This document shows positions 44,989-53,553 of a DNA stretch of 64,000 nucleotides, piece after piece. The stretch covers positions 186,001 through 250,000 of the forward strand of contig JAHCAU010000004.1 in assembly GCA_019634715.1 (NCBI GenBank). The letters run 5' to 3'. Position numbers and translations under genes: made by a program. The notes beneath the pieces were generated by a model that was not told the DNA's origin, made no database searches, and was given only the letters and a program-made list of their open reading frames with translations. Source of the stretch: Lysobacter sp. GTDB taxonomy: Bacteria > Pseudomonadota > Gammaproteobacteria > Xanthomonadales > Xanthomonadaceae. Position 1 is the first letter of the stretch. Each line of letters opens with the position of its first letter.

Positions 44989-45896
44989 GCACCGAGTGGA
45001 AGCAGCGCCCCGAGGGCGGCGGCCTGTTCGCGATCTGGCTGATCCGCAACATCGGCCGCTACGGCGGGCGGCGCATCGCACGGGTGCTGCTGTACCCGAT
45101 CACCCTGTATTTCCTGATCCGCCGCGGCCCCGAGCGCGAAGCCTCGCGGCAATGGCTGGCGCGCGCGCTGGGCCGCCCGGCGACGCTGTGGGACGCGGCC
45201 CGGCACGTCCACACCTTCGCATCGACCATCCTCGACCGCGTGTTCCTGCTCGGCGACGGCCGGATCGACGTGTCCCGGCGCTTCGACGTGACCGTGCGCG
45301 GCCTCGACGAGCTGCACGGGCACCTCGACCAGGGCCGCGGCATGCTGCTGTTCGGCTCGCACCTGGGCAGTTTCGAGGTACTGCGCGTGCTGGCCCGGCA
45401 GCGGCCGGAGTACATGATCCGCGTGGTCCTGGACAAGGCGCACAACCCGGCCCTGACCCAGTTGCTCGACGCGCTCAATCCCGAGGTCGCCGCGACCGTG
45501 ATCGACGGCGGCCAGGACGGCCCGGGGCTGATGCTGGCGATCCAGGACGCCATCGCCCAGGGGGCGCTGGTCGCGCTGCTGATCGATCGCGCGCATCCCG
45601 GCGGGCAGACCGAGCCGGCGCCGTTCTTCGGCGAGGACGCACCGTTCCCGACCGCGCCGTGGCTGATCGCCGCCGCGCTGAAGGCGCCGGTCACCTTGGG
45701 CTTCGGCCTGTACAGGGGCGGCAACCGCTATGAGCTGGTGTTCGAGAACTTCAGCGACGACATCGTGATTCCGCGCAGCGAGCGCGCGACCGCCATCCCT
45801 GCGTTGATCCGCCGTTACGCCGCACGGCTGGAAGCTGTGGCCCGCACCGCCCCGTACAACTGGTTCAATTTCTACGACTTCTGGAGCCGCGACTGA
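44985..45896 (+). CDS. LpxL/HtrB-like lysophospholipid acyltransferase
   Basis: 303-residue protein of the lauroyl/myristoyl acyltransferase superfamily, with an N-terminal hydrophobic segment (RIARVLLYPITLYFLIRRG), the HX4E catalytic block FGSHLGSFEVL, and FNFYDFWSRD at the C-terminus. In APE clusters the equivalent protein is annotated as glycosyltransferase/acyltransferase and probably attaches the polyene to its lipid anchor. The start at 44985 overlaps the dehydratase stop, and its last base is the first base of the next gene's ATG. Confidence 0.85.
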   Translation: MSTEWKQRPEGGGLFAIWLIRNIGRYGGRRIARVLLYPITLYFLIRRGPEREASRQWLARALGRPATLWDAARHVHTFASTILDRVFLLGDGRIDVSRRFDVTVRGLDELHGHLDQGRGMLLFGSHLGSFEVLRVLARQRPEYMIRVVLDKAHNPALTQLLDALNPEVAATVIDGGQDGPGLMLAIQDAIAQGALVALLIDRAHPGGQTEPAPFFGEDAPFPTAPWLIAAALKAPVTLGFGLYRGGNRYELVFENFSDDIVIPRSERATAIPALIRRYAARLEAVARTAPYNWFNFYDFWSRD

Positions 45897-46534
45897 TGCG
45901 CGCGATTCGAACCGCCCTCGCGGCGACCGTCCTCTCGCTGGCCGCCTTCCCTGCGCTGGCGCAGACCGCCGACGCCGACTGGATCCTCAAGGCGCTGGCG
46001 CGCCCGGCGCCGATGCGCACCGATTTCGTCGAGATCCGGGTCTCGCCGCTGCTCAAGGATCCGCTGCGCCTGGTCGGCGAATACCGCCGCCCGGTGGACG
46101 ACACCCTGGTCCGCGAGGTGCGCAGTCCCTACGCCGAGACCACCACGCTGCGCGCCGGCGAGGCGACGATCGCCCGCGCCGGCAAGGCGCCGCGTCGCTT
46201 CTCGCTGTCGCGCGCCCCGGAACTGGCCAGCCTGCAGAGCAGCTTCGGCGCCCTGCTCGCCGGTGACCGCGCGCAGGTCGAGCGCGTCTACACGCTGAAG
46301 GTGCAGGGGCCGCGCGAACGCTGGACGCTCACCCTGGCGCCGAAGGACAAGGCGCTCGCCGCGCGCGTGCGCGACATCGTCCTGCATGGCCAGGGCGCCG
46401 AGCTGCGCTGCATCGAGACCCGCCCGGTGAAGGGCGACCTGCAGCGCACCCTGCTCGCCAGCGCCGCGCTCGCGGTGAAGCCGGCGACCGATGCGAAGGC
46501 GATGGAAGCGCTGTGCCGGGTGGGGGTGAAGTGA
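45896..46534 (+). CDS. LolA-like periplasmic lipid-carrier protein
   Basis: 212-residue protein with a signal peptide (MRAIRTALAATVLSLAAFPA, cleavage at LAQ) and a LolA-related beta-sheet domain (VEIRVSPLLKDPLRLVGEYR, ETTTLRAGEATIARAG). Such proteins accompany the MMPL exporter in aryl-polyene clusters and may carry the hydrophobic pigment across the periplasm. The next gene is the MMPL exporter, 28 nt away. Confidence 0.85.
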   Translation: MRAIRTALAATVLSLAAFPALAQTADADWILKALARPAPMRTDFVEIRVSPLLKDPLRLVGEYRRPVDDTLVREVRSPYAETTTLRAGEATIARAGKAPRRFSLSRAPELASLQSSFGALLAGDRAQVERVYTLKVQGPRERWTLTLAPKDKALAARVRDIVLHGQGAELRCIETRPVKGDLQRTLLASAALAVKPATDAKAMEALCRVGVK

Positions 46535-46562
46535 ATTCCGCCCGTCGCCCGGTCCGTCGCGC

Positions 46563-48962
46563 ATGAGCACCACCCGCCGCCTCATCCTCGCCCTGGTCTG
46601 GCTGGCTGTGCTGGTCGGCGCCGGTGTTGCGATCTCGCAGCGCCTGCAGGTCAGCGGCGACCTGCGCAAGTTCATGCCCTCGGCCGAGACCCCGGCGCAG
46701 AAGCTGCTGATCGACGAGTTGGGCGAAGGCCCGGGCTCGCGCCTGCTGCTGATGGCGATCGGCGGCGACGACCCCGAAACCCTCGCCGCGCAATCGCAGG
46801 CTATCGCCGAGACCCTGGCTGCCGACGACCGCTTCGTGCTGGTCGCCAACGGCGCCGATGCCGGGCTCGATGCCATTCCCGAGCGCCTGCGTCCCTACCG
46901 CTACCTGCTGTCGACCACGCTCGACACCCAGCCCTACGACGTGGACTTCCTGCGCGGCGAACTCGAATCCCGGGTGCAGGATCTCGGCTCGCCGGCCGCG
47001 GCGCTGATCGAACCGATCCTGCCGGCCGACCCGACCCTGGAAATCCTGCGCATCGCCGAAGCCATGCAGCCGGCGACCGCGCCGCAGCGCCTGCACGGCG
47101 TGTGGTTCGACCGTGCCGGCCAGCGCGCCCTGCTCGCGATCGAGACGAAGGCCGCCGGCTTCGACCCCACCGGCCAGCAGCTGGCGGTGGCGGCGGTGCA
47201 GGCGGCGTTCGACCGGGCGCGCGGCGACAGCGCGGCGACCATGACCCTGACCGGTCCCGGGGCGTTTTCGGTGGAGATCGGCGGCCGTACCCAGCGCGAA
47301 GCCAGCCTGATCGGCACCGTCGACACCGTCGGCCTGATCCTGCTGCTGCTGATCGCCTACCGCAGCTGGCGCACGCCGCTGTTCGGCGTGCTGCCGCTCG
47401 CCAGCGCCGGCCTCGCCGGTCTGGGTGCGGTGGCGCTGCTGTTCGAGGGCGTGCACGGGATTACCGTCGCCTTCGGCTTCACCCTGATCGGCGTGGTCCA
47501 GGACTATCCGATCCACCTGTTCAGCCACCAGCGCGCGGGCGTGTCGCCATGGGCGAACGCGCGCGCGATCTGGCCGACCCTGGCGACCGGCGTGGCCTCG
47601 ACCTGCATCGCCTACCTCACCTTCCTGTTCTCCGGCGTCGACGGCCTGCAGCAACTCGCGGTGTTCACCATCGCCGCCTTCGCCATGGCCGCGCTGACCA
47701 CCCGCTTCCTGCTGCCGGCGCTGATCGACCCGGCACCGCGCGACCCGGCCGCGTCGCCGCGCATGGCCGCGCTGTGGCGCCTGGCCGAGCGGGTGCCGCG
47801 CCCGGCGCCGTGGCTGCTTGCGGTGCTCGCGGTCGTCGCACTCGCGACCCTGCGTTTCGCTCCCGGCCCGTTCTGGCAGAACGACCTGTCGAGGCTCACG
47901 CCGGTGCAGCCCGAGGCCATGGCCGAAGACGCGCGCCTGCGCACCGAGCTGGGCGCGCCGGATGTGCGCTACCTGCTGGCGGTGCGCGGCAAGGACGCCG
48001 AGGATGTGCTGCGCCGGCTCGAAGCCCTGCATCCGCGCCTCGACGCGCTGGTCGCCGATGGCACCCTGGCCGGCTACGACAGCGCCGCGAAGGTGCTGCC
48101 CAGCGCCGAGGTGCAGCGCGCGCGGCAGGCGAAGCTGCCGTCCACGGATGTCCTCCGCGCCTCGCTCGATGCGGCCGTCGCCGCCACGCCGTTCCGCAAC
48201 GACGCCTTCGAGGATTTCCTCGCCGATGTCGAGATCGCGCGCACTGCCGCACCGCTGGCCCCGCGCGACCTCGCCGGCACGCCGCTGGCCACGCGCCTCG
48301 GTGCGCTGCTGCTGGAGCAGCCCGACCACGCCACCGCGCTGGTCTCGATGACCGGCTTGGCCGATCCGGCGAAGGTCTCGGCAGCGCTCGCCGGCGAGGG
48401 CATCGAGCTGATGGACCTCAAGACCGCCTCCGAATCGCTGGTCGTCGCCTACCGCGAGCGCGTGCTGTTCGCGCTGGGCATCGCCGCGCTGCTGCTTGCG
48501 GCCACGGTCTGGTTCGCGCTGCGTACGCCGCGTCGCGTCGTGCGCGTGCTGCTGCCGATGGCGCTGACCACGCTGCTGATCGTCGCGGTGCTGCGCGCGC
48601 TCGGCGTCGAGCTGACCCTGTTCCATCTGGTCGCGCTGATCCTCGCCGCCGGCCTCGGCCTCGACTACGCGCTGTTCTTCGAACATGCCGGCGACGACTA
48701 CGCCGACCAGCTGCGCACGCTGCACGCGCTGATCGTCTGCAGCCTGATGACCTTCCTCGTGTTCTTCCTGCTCGGCCTGTCCAGCATCCCGGTGCTGCGC
48801 GCGATCGGCGTGACGGTCACGCTGGGCGTGGTGTGCAACTTCGTGCTGGCGCTGCTGATCTCGCGCCATGTTGCGCGGCATGGCGTGGACACGGACGGGA
48901 AGAGCGAAGGGCTCGGGCCTGAAGGCCCTCCTACAAAGACAGAAGCTGGGGGTGCCGCTTGA
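46563..48962 (+). CDS. MMPL/RND-family exporter of the pigment cluster
   Basis: 799-residue transporter with 12 predicted helices in two blocks. After helix 1 there is a periplasmic domain of about 220 residues, then five helices (ASLIGTVDTVGLILLLLIAY, GITVAFGFTLIGVVQDYPIH with the proton-relay Asp, STCIAYLTFLFSGVDGLQQL). The pattern is repeated in the second half (ALGIAALLLAATVWFALRTP, LVALILAAGLGLDYALFF). It is the likely exporter of the aryl-polyene lipid. The last 20 or so codons run through a palindromic-repeat arm, giving LGPEGPPTKTEAGGAA, probably an acquired extension. Confidence 0.9.
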   Translation: MSTTRRLILALVWLAVLVGAGVAISQRLQVSGDLRKFMPSAETPAQKLLIDELGEGPGSRLLLMAIGGDDPETLAAQSQAIAETLAADDRFVLVANGADAGLDAIPERLRPYRYLLSTTLDTQPYDVDFLRGELESRVQDLGSPAAALIEPILPADPTLEILRIAEAMQPATAPQRLHGVWFDRAGQRALLAIETKAAGFDPTGQQLAVAAVQAAFDRARGDSAATMTLTGPGAFSVEIGGRTQREASLIGTVDTVGLILLLLIAYRSWRTPLFGVLPLASAGLAGLGAVALLFEGVHGITVAFGFTLIGVVQDYPIHLFSHQRAGVSPWANARAIWPTLATGVASTCIAYLTFLFSGVDGLQQLAVFTIAAFAMAALTTRFLLPALIDPAPRDPAASPRMAALWRLAERVPRPAPWLLAVLAVVALATLRFAPGPFWQNDLSRLTPVQPEAMAEDARLRTELGAPDVRYLLAVRGKDAEDVLRRLEALHPRLDALVADGTLAGYDSAAKVLPSAEVQRARQAKLPSTDVLRASLDAAVAATPFRNDAFEDFLADVEIARTAAPLAPRDLAGTPLATRLGALLLEQPDHATALVSMTGLADPAKVSAALAGEGIELMDLKTASESLVVAYRERVLFALGIAALLLAATVWFALRTPRRVVRVLLPMALTTLLIVAVLRALGVELTLFHLVALILAAGLGLDYALFFEHAGDDYADQLRTLHALIVCSLMTFLVFFLLGLSSIPVLRAIGVTVTLGVVCNFVLALLISRHVARHGVDTDGKSEGLGPEGPPTKTEAGGAA
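48910..48934 (+). repeat. Single arm of the 38.9-kb palindromic repeat, in the MMPL gene end
   Basis: GCTCGGGCCTGAAGGCCCTC... over 25 nt is identical to the right arm at 38974-38998. It is translated in frame near the C-terminus of the MMPL protein. Only one arm is present; no complementary arm lies within the next 100 nt. Confidence 0.75.
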
Positions 48963-49402
48963 GCGGCCATGACATGATCGATCGAGCCGCGATCGAGGCG
49001 ATGATCCCGCACAAGGGCGGCATGTGCCTGTGGGACGCGGTCACCGGCTGGGACGGACGCAGCGTGCGACTGCGCAGCGGCACGCATCGCGACCCGGCCA
49101 ACCCGCTGCGCGGCGACGACCGCCTGCGCGCGGTGCACCTGTGCGAATACGGCGCGCAGGCGATGGCCGTGCACGGCGGCCTGCGCGGCGCCGCCGCCGG
49201 CGGCGAACCGAAGGTCGGCTTCCTGGTCGCGCTGCGCGACGTGCACCTGCATGTCGCCCGCATCGACGACCTGCCTGGCGATCTCGAATGCGAAGCCGAA
49301 CTGCTCGCCGAAAGTCCCGCCAGCCAGCAGTACGTGTTCCGCGTGCTCCACGATGGCGTGGTGCTGGCGGAGGGGCGCGCGGCGGTGATGTTGCAGGGGT
49401 GA
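48959..49402 (+). CDS. Hotdog-fold ACP dehydratase (ApeP-like)
   Basis: 147-residue protein beginning with a TTG at 48959 that overlaps the MMPL stop, or with the ATG at 48974 (MIDRAAIEAMIPHKGGMCLW). The conserved PHKGGMCLWDAV block and CEYGAQAMAVHGG are typical of the FabA-like dehydratases of aryl-polyene clusters. It would dehydrate 3-hydroxyacyl-ACP intermediates together with the short dehydratase at 44668. The TTG is supported by the coupling pattern of this operon, the ATG by family starts. Confidence 0.82.
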   Translation: MSGHDMIDRAAIEAMIPHKGGMCLWDAVTGWDGRSVRLRSGTHRDPANPLRGDDRLRAVHLCEYGAQAMAVHGGLRGAAAGGEPKVGFLVALRDVHLHVARIDDLPGDLECEAELLAESPASQQYVFRVLHDGVVLAEGRAAVMLQG

Positions 49403-49422
49403 GGTCGTCGTCTTCGGCGAGC

Positions 49423-49508
49423 GCAAATCCCCCCGCCAACGCTGCGCGCTGTCGGCCCCCTTTGAAAAAGGGGGCGGGCGGCCGCGAAGCGGGCGACGGG
49501 GGATTTGC
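49423..49508. repeat. Palindromic repeat between dehydratase and ketoreductase genes
   Basis: Outer arms GCAAATCCCCC (49423-49433) and GGGGGATTTGC (49498-49508) enclose an inner hairpin GCCCCCTTT/AAAGGGGGC (49455-49475). Another dispersed palindrome, in an otherwise tightly packed operon. Confidence 0.65.
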
Positions 49509-49592
49509 TCTTCGCTTCGATGTCCAAGAAGGATGTCCCGCGCAGGTCGTGCGTCTGTATCCGATGACAAACGATTGAAGGAGAACAACACC

Positions 49593-50327
49593 ATGTCTAA
49601 CACCATACCCCGCCGCGGCCTCGTCACCGGTGGCAGCGGCGATCTCGGCGGCGCGATCTGCCGCGAATTGGCCGCCAACGGCGCGCACGTGATCGTGCAC
49701 GCGAACGGCAACCTCGCGCGTGCCGAAGCCGTGCGTGACGAGATCATCGCTGCAGGCGGTTCCGCCGAGGCGGTGGCCTTCGACGTGGCCGATGGCGAAG
49801 CGACGCGCGCGGCGCTCGATGCGCTGCTCGAAGCCGGGCCGATCCAGATCGTGGTCAACAACGCCGGGATCCACGACGACGCGCCGATGGCGGGCATGCG
49901 CGACGAGCAGTGGAAGCGCGTGGTCGATGTGTCGCTGCACGGCTTCTTCCACGTCACGCAGCCCTTGCTGCTGCCGATGGCGCGCACGCGCTGGGGCCGC
50001 GTGGTCAGCATTTCGTCGGTGGCGGGTGTGCTCGGCAATCGTGGCCAGACCAACTACGCCGCCGCCAAGGCCGCGCTGCATGGCGCGACCAAGTCGCTGG
50101 CGCGCGAGATGGCCAGCCGGGGCGTCACCGCCAATGTCGTCGCGCCCGGCGTGATCGCCGGCAGCATGGCCCGCGACGCCTTCCCGCCCGAGCAGATCAA
50201 GCAGATGGTCCCGGCCGGTCGCGCCGGCACGCCGGAAGAGGTCGCCGCGCTGGTGGCGTTCCTCTGCAGCGATGGTGCGGGGTACATTAATGGTCAGGTG
50301 ATCGGTGTCGACGGCGGGATGAGCTGA
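49593..50327 (+). CDS. 3-oxoacyl-ACP reductase (FabG-like SDR)
   Basis: 244-residue ketoreductase with TGGSGDLGG at the N-terminus, NNAGIH, catalytic Ser in SISSVAG, Tyr and Lys in NYAAAKAAL, and the ending INGQVIGVDGGMS. The ATG at 49593 follows AAGGAGA. Within the pigment cluster it would reduce 3-ketoacyl-ACP before dehydration (ApeQ-like step). Confidence 0.9.
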   Translation: MSNTIPRRGLVTGGSGDLGGAICRELAANGAHVIVHANGNLARAEAVRDEIIAAGGSAEAVAFDVADGEATRAALDALLEAGPIQIVVNNAGIHDDAPMAGMRDEQWKRVVDVSLHGFFHVTQPLLLPMARTRWGRVVSISSVAGVLGNRGQTNYAAAKAALHGATKSLAREMASRGVTANVVAPGVIAGSMARDAFPPEQIKQMVPAGRAGTPEEVAALVAFLCSDGAGYINGQVIGVDGGMS

Positions 50328-50364
50328 GCGATCACCTTCCAATCACACCAAGGGGAGAGAGCCG

Positions 50365-50988
50365 ATGTTGAAGCGCATGTTGATGGCCGCGTTCGTGGTT
50401 GCCGCCTTGTCCGTCGCTGGCCCGGTCGTTGCCAAGACAAAGGTCGAAGCGCCGAAGTTCTCGGAAGACGCGAAGAACCCGGCACCGGCAGGCGCGCTGA
50501 GCGCATTCCAGCGTTTCGAGATGTCGCCGGTGAAGATGGGGCCGCCGTTCGACGAGTACGATGCGAACAAGGCGGCCGTGCAGAACCTGGAGGCCAACCT
50601 CGCCGAGCGCGCGAAGCCGCTGCTGGCCGAGTGGAATGCCAAGCCCGCTGGAGACGCGCCACGCACGCTGAAGATCGAGCCTGAAATCGGCTACATCCGC
50701 TTCATCACCGGAGGCAAGCGTTTCTTCGGCGGCGCGTTCGCCGGCGACTCCGGCATCCTGCTCAAGCTCAAGCTCAGCGATGCCGCGACCGGTGAAGTGA
50801 TCGGCGAACCGCAGTTCTACCAGCGTGCCGGTGCCTTCAGCGCCACTTACACTTTCGGCGCGATGGACAAGCACATGATCATCCGCGTTTCGGGCATGGT
50901 CGCGAACTACCTCAAGCTCAATCACGACACGCCGACCGAAACCCTGATCATGGTTGCGCCGGGGCACGAGGAAGAAGAGAAGAAGTAA
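50365..50988 (+). CDS. Exported hypothetical protein (DUF4410-like)
   Basis: 207-residue protein with a signal peptide (MLKRMLMAAFVVAALSVAGP, cleavage after VVA). The middle contains KIEPEIGYIRFITGGKRFFG and SGILLKLKLSDAATGEVIGE, which resembles DUF4410-type lipoprotein/secreted proteins, although there is no lipobox. The C-terminus is acidic then basic (GHEEEEKK). It is the last gene of the co-directional pigment operon, with a strong terminator 30 nt after it. Function unknown. Confidence 0.6.
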   Translation: MLKRMLMAAFVVAALSVAGPVVAKTKVEAPKFSEDAKNPAPAGALSAFQRFEMSPVKMGPPFDEYDANKAAVQNLEANLAERAKPLLAEWNAKPAGDAPRTLKIEPEIGYIRFITGGKRFFGGAFAGDSGILLKLKLSDAATGEVIGEPQFYQRAGAFSATYTFGAMDKHMIIRVSGMVANYLKLNHDTPTETLIMVAPGHEEEEKK

Positions 50989-51017
50989 CCGGTCGCATCC
51001 GTCCTGGATTGCGCAAA

Positions 51018-51050
51018 GCACGAGGGCCGCGAAAGCGGCCCTCGTGCGTT
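51018..51050. terminator. Bidirectional hairpin terminator
   Basis: A perfect 13-bp stem GCACGAGGGCCGC (51018-51030) / GCGGCCCTCGTGC (51035-51047) closed by a GAAA tetraloop and followed by GTTT on the plus strand; AAAGC precedes it, giving a short U tract on the other strand. It lies between two convergent genes. Confidence 0.8.
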
Positions 51051-51067
51051 TCCGGCGGCGGCCTGGC

Positions 51068-52714
51068 TTACGCCGCCGCGTACCACACCGGCGCCAGCGA
51101 GGCGCGTTCGGCGGGCGCGGGCAGCAGCGCGGCGAGGCCGTGGTCGTCGATATCCGGGTGAGTGTCGCGGGCACGCTGCAGGATTTCCGCGGCCAGCCAG
51201 TCCATGCGTGCGACGTTGTCGCGGATGCGCTGCTCGAACGTGGCGTTGTCGAGCAGGTCGTGCAGCGCGCGGTTCATTTCGTGGAACCAGTCGATGTTGA
51301 ACTGGTCGAGCAGGCGTCCGTCGAGCGCGGCGTCGCCGACGCGCCCGGCCGCGTCGTTGCGTTCCCCCCAGGTGCGCAGCAGCGCCTGCATCGCGAGGTT
51401 GAGGTCGCGGCCGCGTTCGAACTGCGGGCGCAGGCGGCCGAGCAGCTGGATCTCGGTGAGCTTCTCGCCACAGACCAGCGGCGCGAGCAGCGACCAGTAG
51501 TAGGTGTAGTCCCAGATCACCTTCACCGGCATCACCTGGGCGTCGCCGAACAGCGCGTACTGATCCTGGTAGAGCGTCAGCGTGTTCTCGTAGAAGCCGA
51601 AGTAGAGCTGCTGGTAGATGTCGGCGTAGGGCGCGAAGGCCTTGCCGGCACGATCGCGTGCGATCAGGTCGCAGACCAGCGTGTTCGAGATCGCGATGAA
51701 ATCGCTGCCCGGCGAGTAGAACGGGTCGAGGAACACGCCGGCCTCGCCGGTCAGCGCCCAGCGGTGGCCGCTGAACACCTGCCTGCAGCCGTAGGAGAAG
51801 TGGCGCAGGAACAGGAAGTCCTGCAGCGCGTGCTCGGGCTTGTCCAGCGCTTCGGCGACGCGCGGCTGGTGCGTGCGCAGCCAGCCCATCGCCTTCTCGT
51901 GGGTGTTCATGGTCTCCAGCGGGTGGAGCTTCGCGTCGCAGACGATGCCCAGCGAATGCGCGCCGGAGGACAGCGGGATCAGCCAGAACCAGTAACCGCG
52001 TCCGCACATGTGGTTGGTCGAGCGCCAGCGGTCCGGCGGCGTGCAGCGCGCCTGCCAGTCGGCGTCGTCGGACCACAGCTTCGGATCGACGATGCCGTCC
52101 ACGCGCCACCACACCGCGTTGGCGTCGTGGTCGTTGCCCTCGGCGAGGTCGAGCTTGCGCTTGATCAGCCCGGCGCGGCCGCTGGCGTCGACCACCCACG
52201 GCGCGGAGGCCGTCTGCGTCGCGCCCGCCTGCTCGAAGCCGACGACGTGCGGCGCATCGTCCTCGCGCAGCTCGATGCTGCGCACCACGGCGCCGTCGTG
52301 GAAGCGCACGCCGAGTGCGCGCGCGCGCTCGCCGAGGAAGTTCTCGAAGCGACCGCGATCGATCTGCCACGACGGCGTCGGCAGGATCCGGCTCACCCCC
52401 AGTTCGGTGCAGCGGTCGATGTCGCGCCGGCCTTCGCTGAAGAAGAAGCGGAAGCCGAACTTGCGGATCTGCTCCGCATCCAGGTGCTCGCGCAGGCCCA
52501 GCACGTTGGCGAAGTAGTGCGCGCCGATCTCCACCGTGGATTCGCCGACCTTGTGCGCGGCTTCGCGCACCGGGTGCGCGCGGCGTTCGATCACGGCCAC
52601 GTCGATGGCCGGATCCCGGCGCTTGAGCTGGATCGCCAGGCTCAGGCCGGCAAGGCCGCCGCCGAGGACGATGACGTCGTGGGTCGTCTGCATGGTCGCG
52701 TTGCCGTCGTTCAT
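51068..52714 (-). CDS. Second flavin-dependent halogenase-like enzyme
   Basis: 548-residue FAD protein, taken from the ATG at 52714; a GTG at 52735 overlapping the glycosyltransferase stop and an ATG at 52693 are alternatives. Motifs: DVIVLGGGLAGLSLAIQLKR, HKVGESTVEIG, GYWFWLIPL (WxWxIP) and LTGEAGVFLDPFYSPGSDFI. These are the landmarks of tryptophan-halogenase-type flavoproteins. It is clearly diverged from the 41.2-kb paralogue. Brominated aryl polyenes are typical of xanthomonads, so one or both may halogenate the chain or the ring; a hydroxylase role is also possible. Confidence 0.85.
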   Translation of the reverse strand: MNDGNATMQTTHDVIVLGGGLAGLSLAIQLKRRDPAIDVAVIERRAHPVREAAHKVGESTVEIGAHYFANVLGLREHLDAEQIRKFGFRFFFSEGRRDIDRCTELGVSRILPTPSWQIDRGRFENFLGERARALGVRFHDGAVVRSIELREDDAPHVVGFEQAGATQTASAPWVVDASGRAGLIKRKLDLAEGNDHDANAVWWRVDGIVDPKLWSDDADWQARCTPPDRWRSTNHMCGRGYWFWLIPLSSGAHSLGIVCDAKLHPLETMNTHEKAMGWLRTHQPRVAEALDKPEHALQDFLFLRHFSYGCRQVFSGHRWALTGEAGVFLDPFYSPGSDFIAISNTLVCDLIARDRAGKAFAPYADIYQQLYFGFYENTLTLYQDQYALFGDAQVMPVKVIWDYTYYWSLLAPLVCGEKLTEIQLLGRLRPQFERGRDLNLAMQALLRTWGERNDAAGRVGDAALDGRLLDQFNIDWFHEMNRALHDLLDNATFEQRIRDNVARMDWLAAEILQRARDTHPDIDDHGLAALLPAPAERASLAPVWYAAA

Positions 52715-52731
52715 GGGATGCGCGTGCTCGT

Positions 52732-53553
52732 TCACTTGCGGGGCGGCGTGGAGAACTCGCCGCTCGGGTCGTCGATCACCGCCGGGGTGTTGCGGGTGCG
52801 GCGGTATTCGCGGATCACGTGGCCATGGTTCCAGACCTGCACGACCACGTGCGAGGTGATCCGCCAGAGATCGTGCAGCGGGCGGAAGTGGCTCTTGCGG
52901 AACTTCTCGACCGCGCCGGCACCGGCGTAGCGCGATTCGATCGGCACCGAGACCACACCCATGCCGAGGCGGCGCGCGGCGCTGATCAGGATCTGCGCTT
53001 CGAACACGAAGTCCTCGCCGGGCACGTCGGTCAGCGCCGCGACCGACGCCGGGTACAGGCGCTGGCCGCTCTGGGTGTCGGCGATGCGGTAGCCGCAGCC
53101 CCAGGCGATGCCCCAGTCGCCGAATTCGTTGGCGAGGCGGCGGTAGGTCGGCTGCTGCGAACGCTTGCGCAGGCGCGCGCCGATCGCGATGCAGTCCGGA
53201 TGGCGGTTGGCGGCGGCGACCAGGCGCGGGATGTCGGCGGCCAGGTGCTGGCCGTCGCCGTCCATGGTCAGCACCGCGTTCGCGCCCTGGCGCAGCGCCT
53301 CGCGGAAGCCGTCGCGCAGGCTCGCGCCCTTGCCCATCCGGGTCTCGTGGCGCAGCAGCGTCACCGGCAGGTCGGCGATGCGCTCGGCGGTGCCGTCGTC
53401 GGAGCCGTCGTCGATCACGATCACGCGGTCGCATTCGGCCAGCGCGCCCTCGACCACGTCGCGGATGCGCAGCGATTCGTTCAGCGCCGGGATCACCACG
53501 GCGATGCTGTGGCGGTCGTAGACGACGGGCGTGCCGGCGGTGCGATCAGTCAT
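52732..53553 (-). CDS. Family 2 glycosyltransferase (dolichol-phosphate-mannose-synthase-like)
   Basis: 273-residue GT-A enzyme: VVIPALNESLRIRDVVEGAL, VIVIDDGSDDGT, AVLTMDGDGQHLAADIPRL (DxD-like motif) and DTQSGQRLYP. No C-terminal membrane helices, so it is cytosolic or peripheral. Xanthomonadin clusters contain such glycosyltransferases, and it may decorate the pigment head group. Its start lies inside the end of the next upstream gene (8-nt overlap) and its stop overlaps a GTG start of the halogenase-like gene. Confidence 0.88.
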   Translation of the reverse strand: MTDRTAGTPVVYDRHSIAVVIPALNESLRIRDVVEGALAECDRVIVIDDGSDDGTAERIADLPVTLLRHETRMGKGASLRDGFREALRQGANAVLTMDGDGQHLAADIPRLVAAANRHPDCIAIGARLRKRSQQPTYRRLANEFGDWGIAWGCGYRIADTQSGQRLYPASVAALTDVPGEDFVFEAQILISAARRLGMGVVSVPIESRYAGAGAVEKFRKSHFRPLHDLWRITSHVVVQVWNHGHVIREYRRTRNTPAVIDDPSGEFSTPPRK

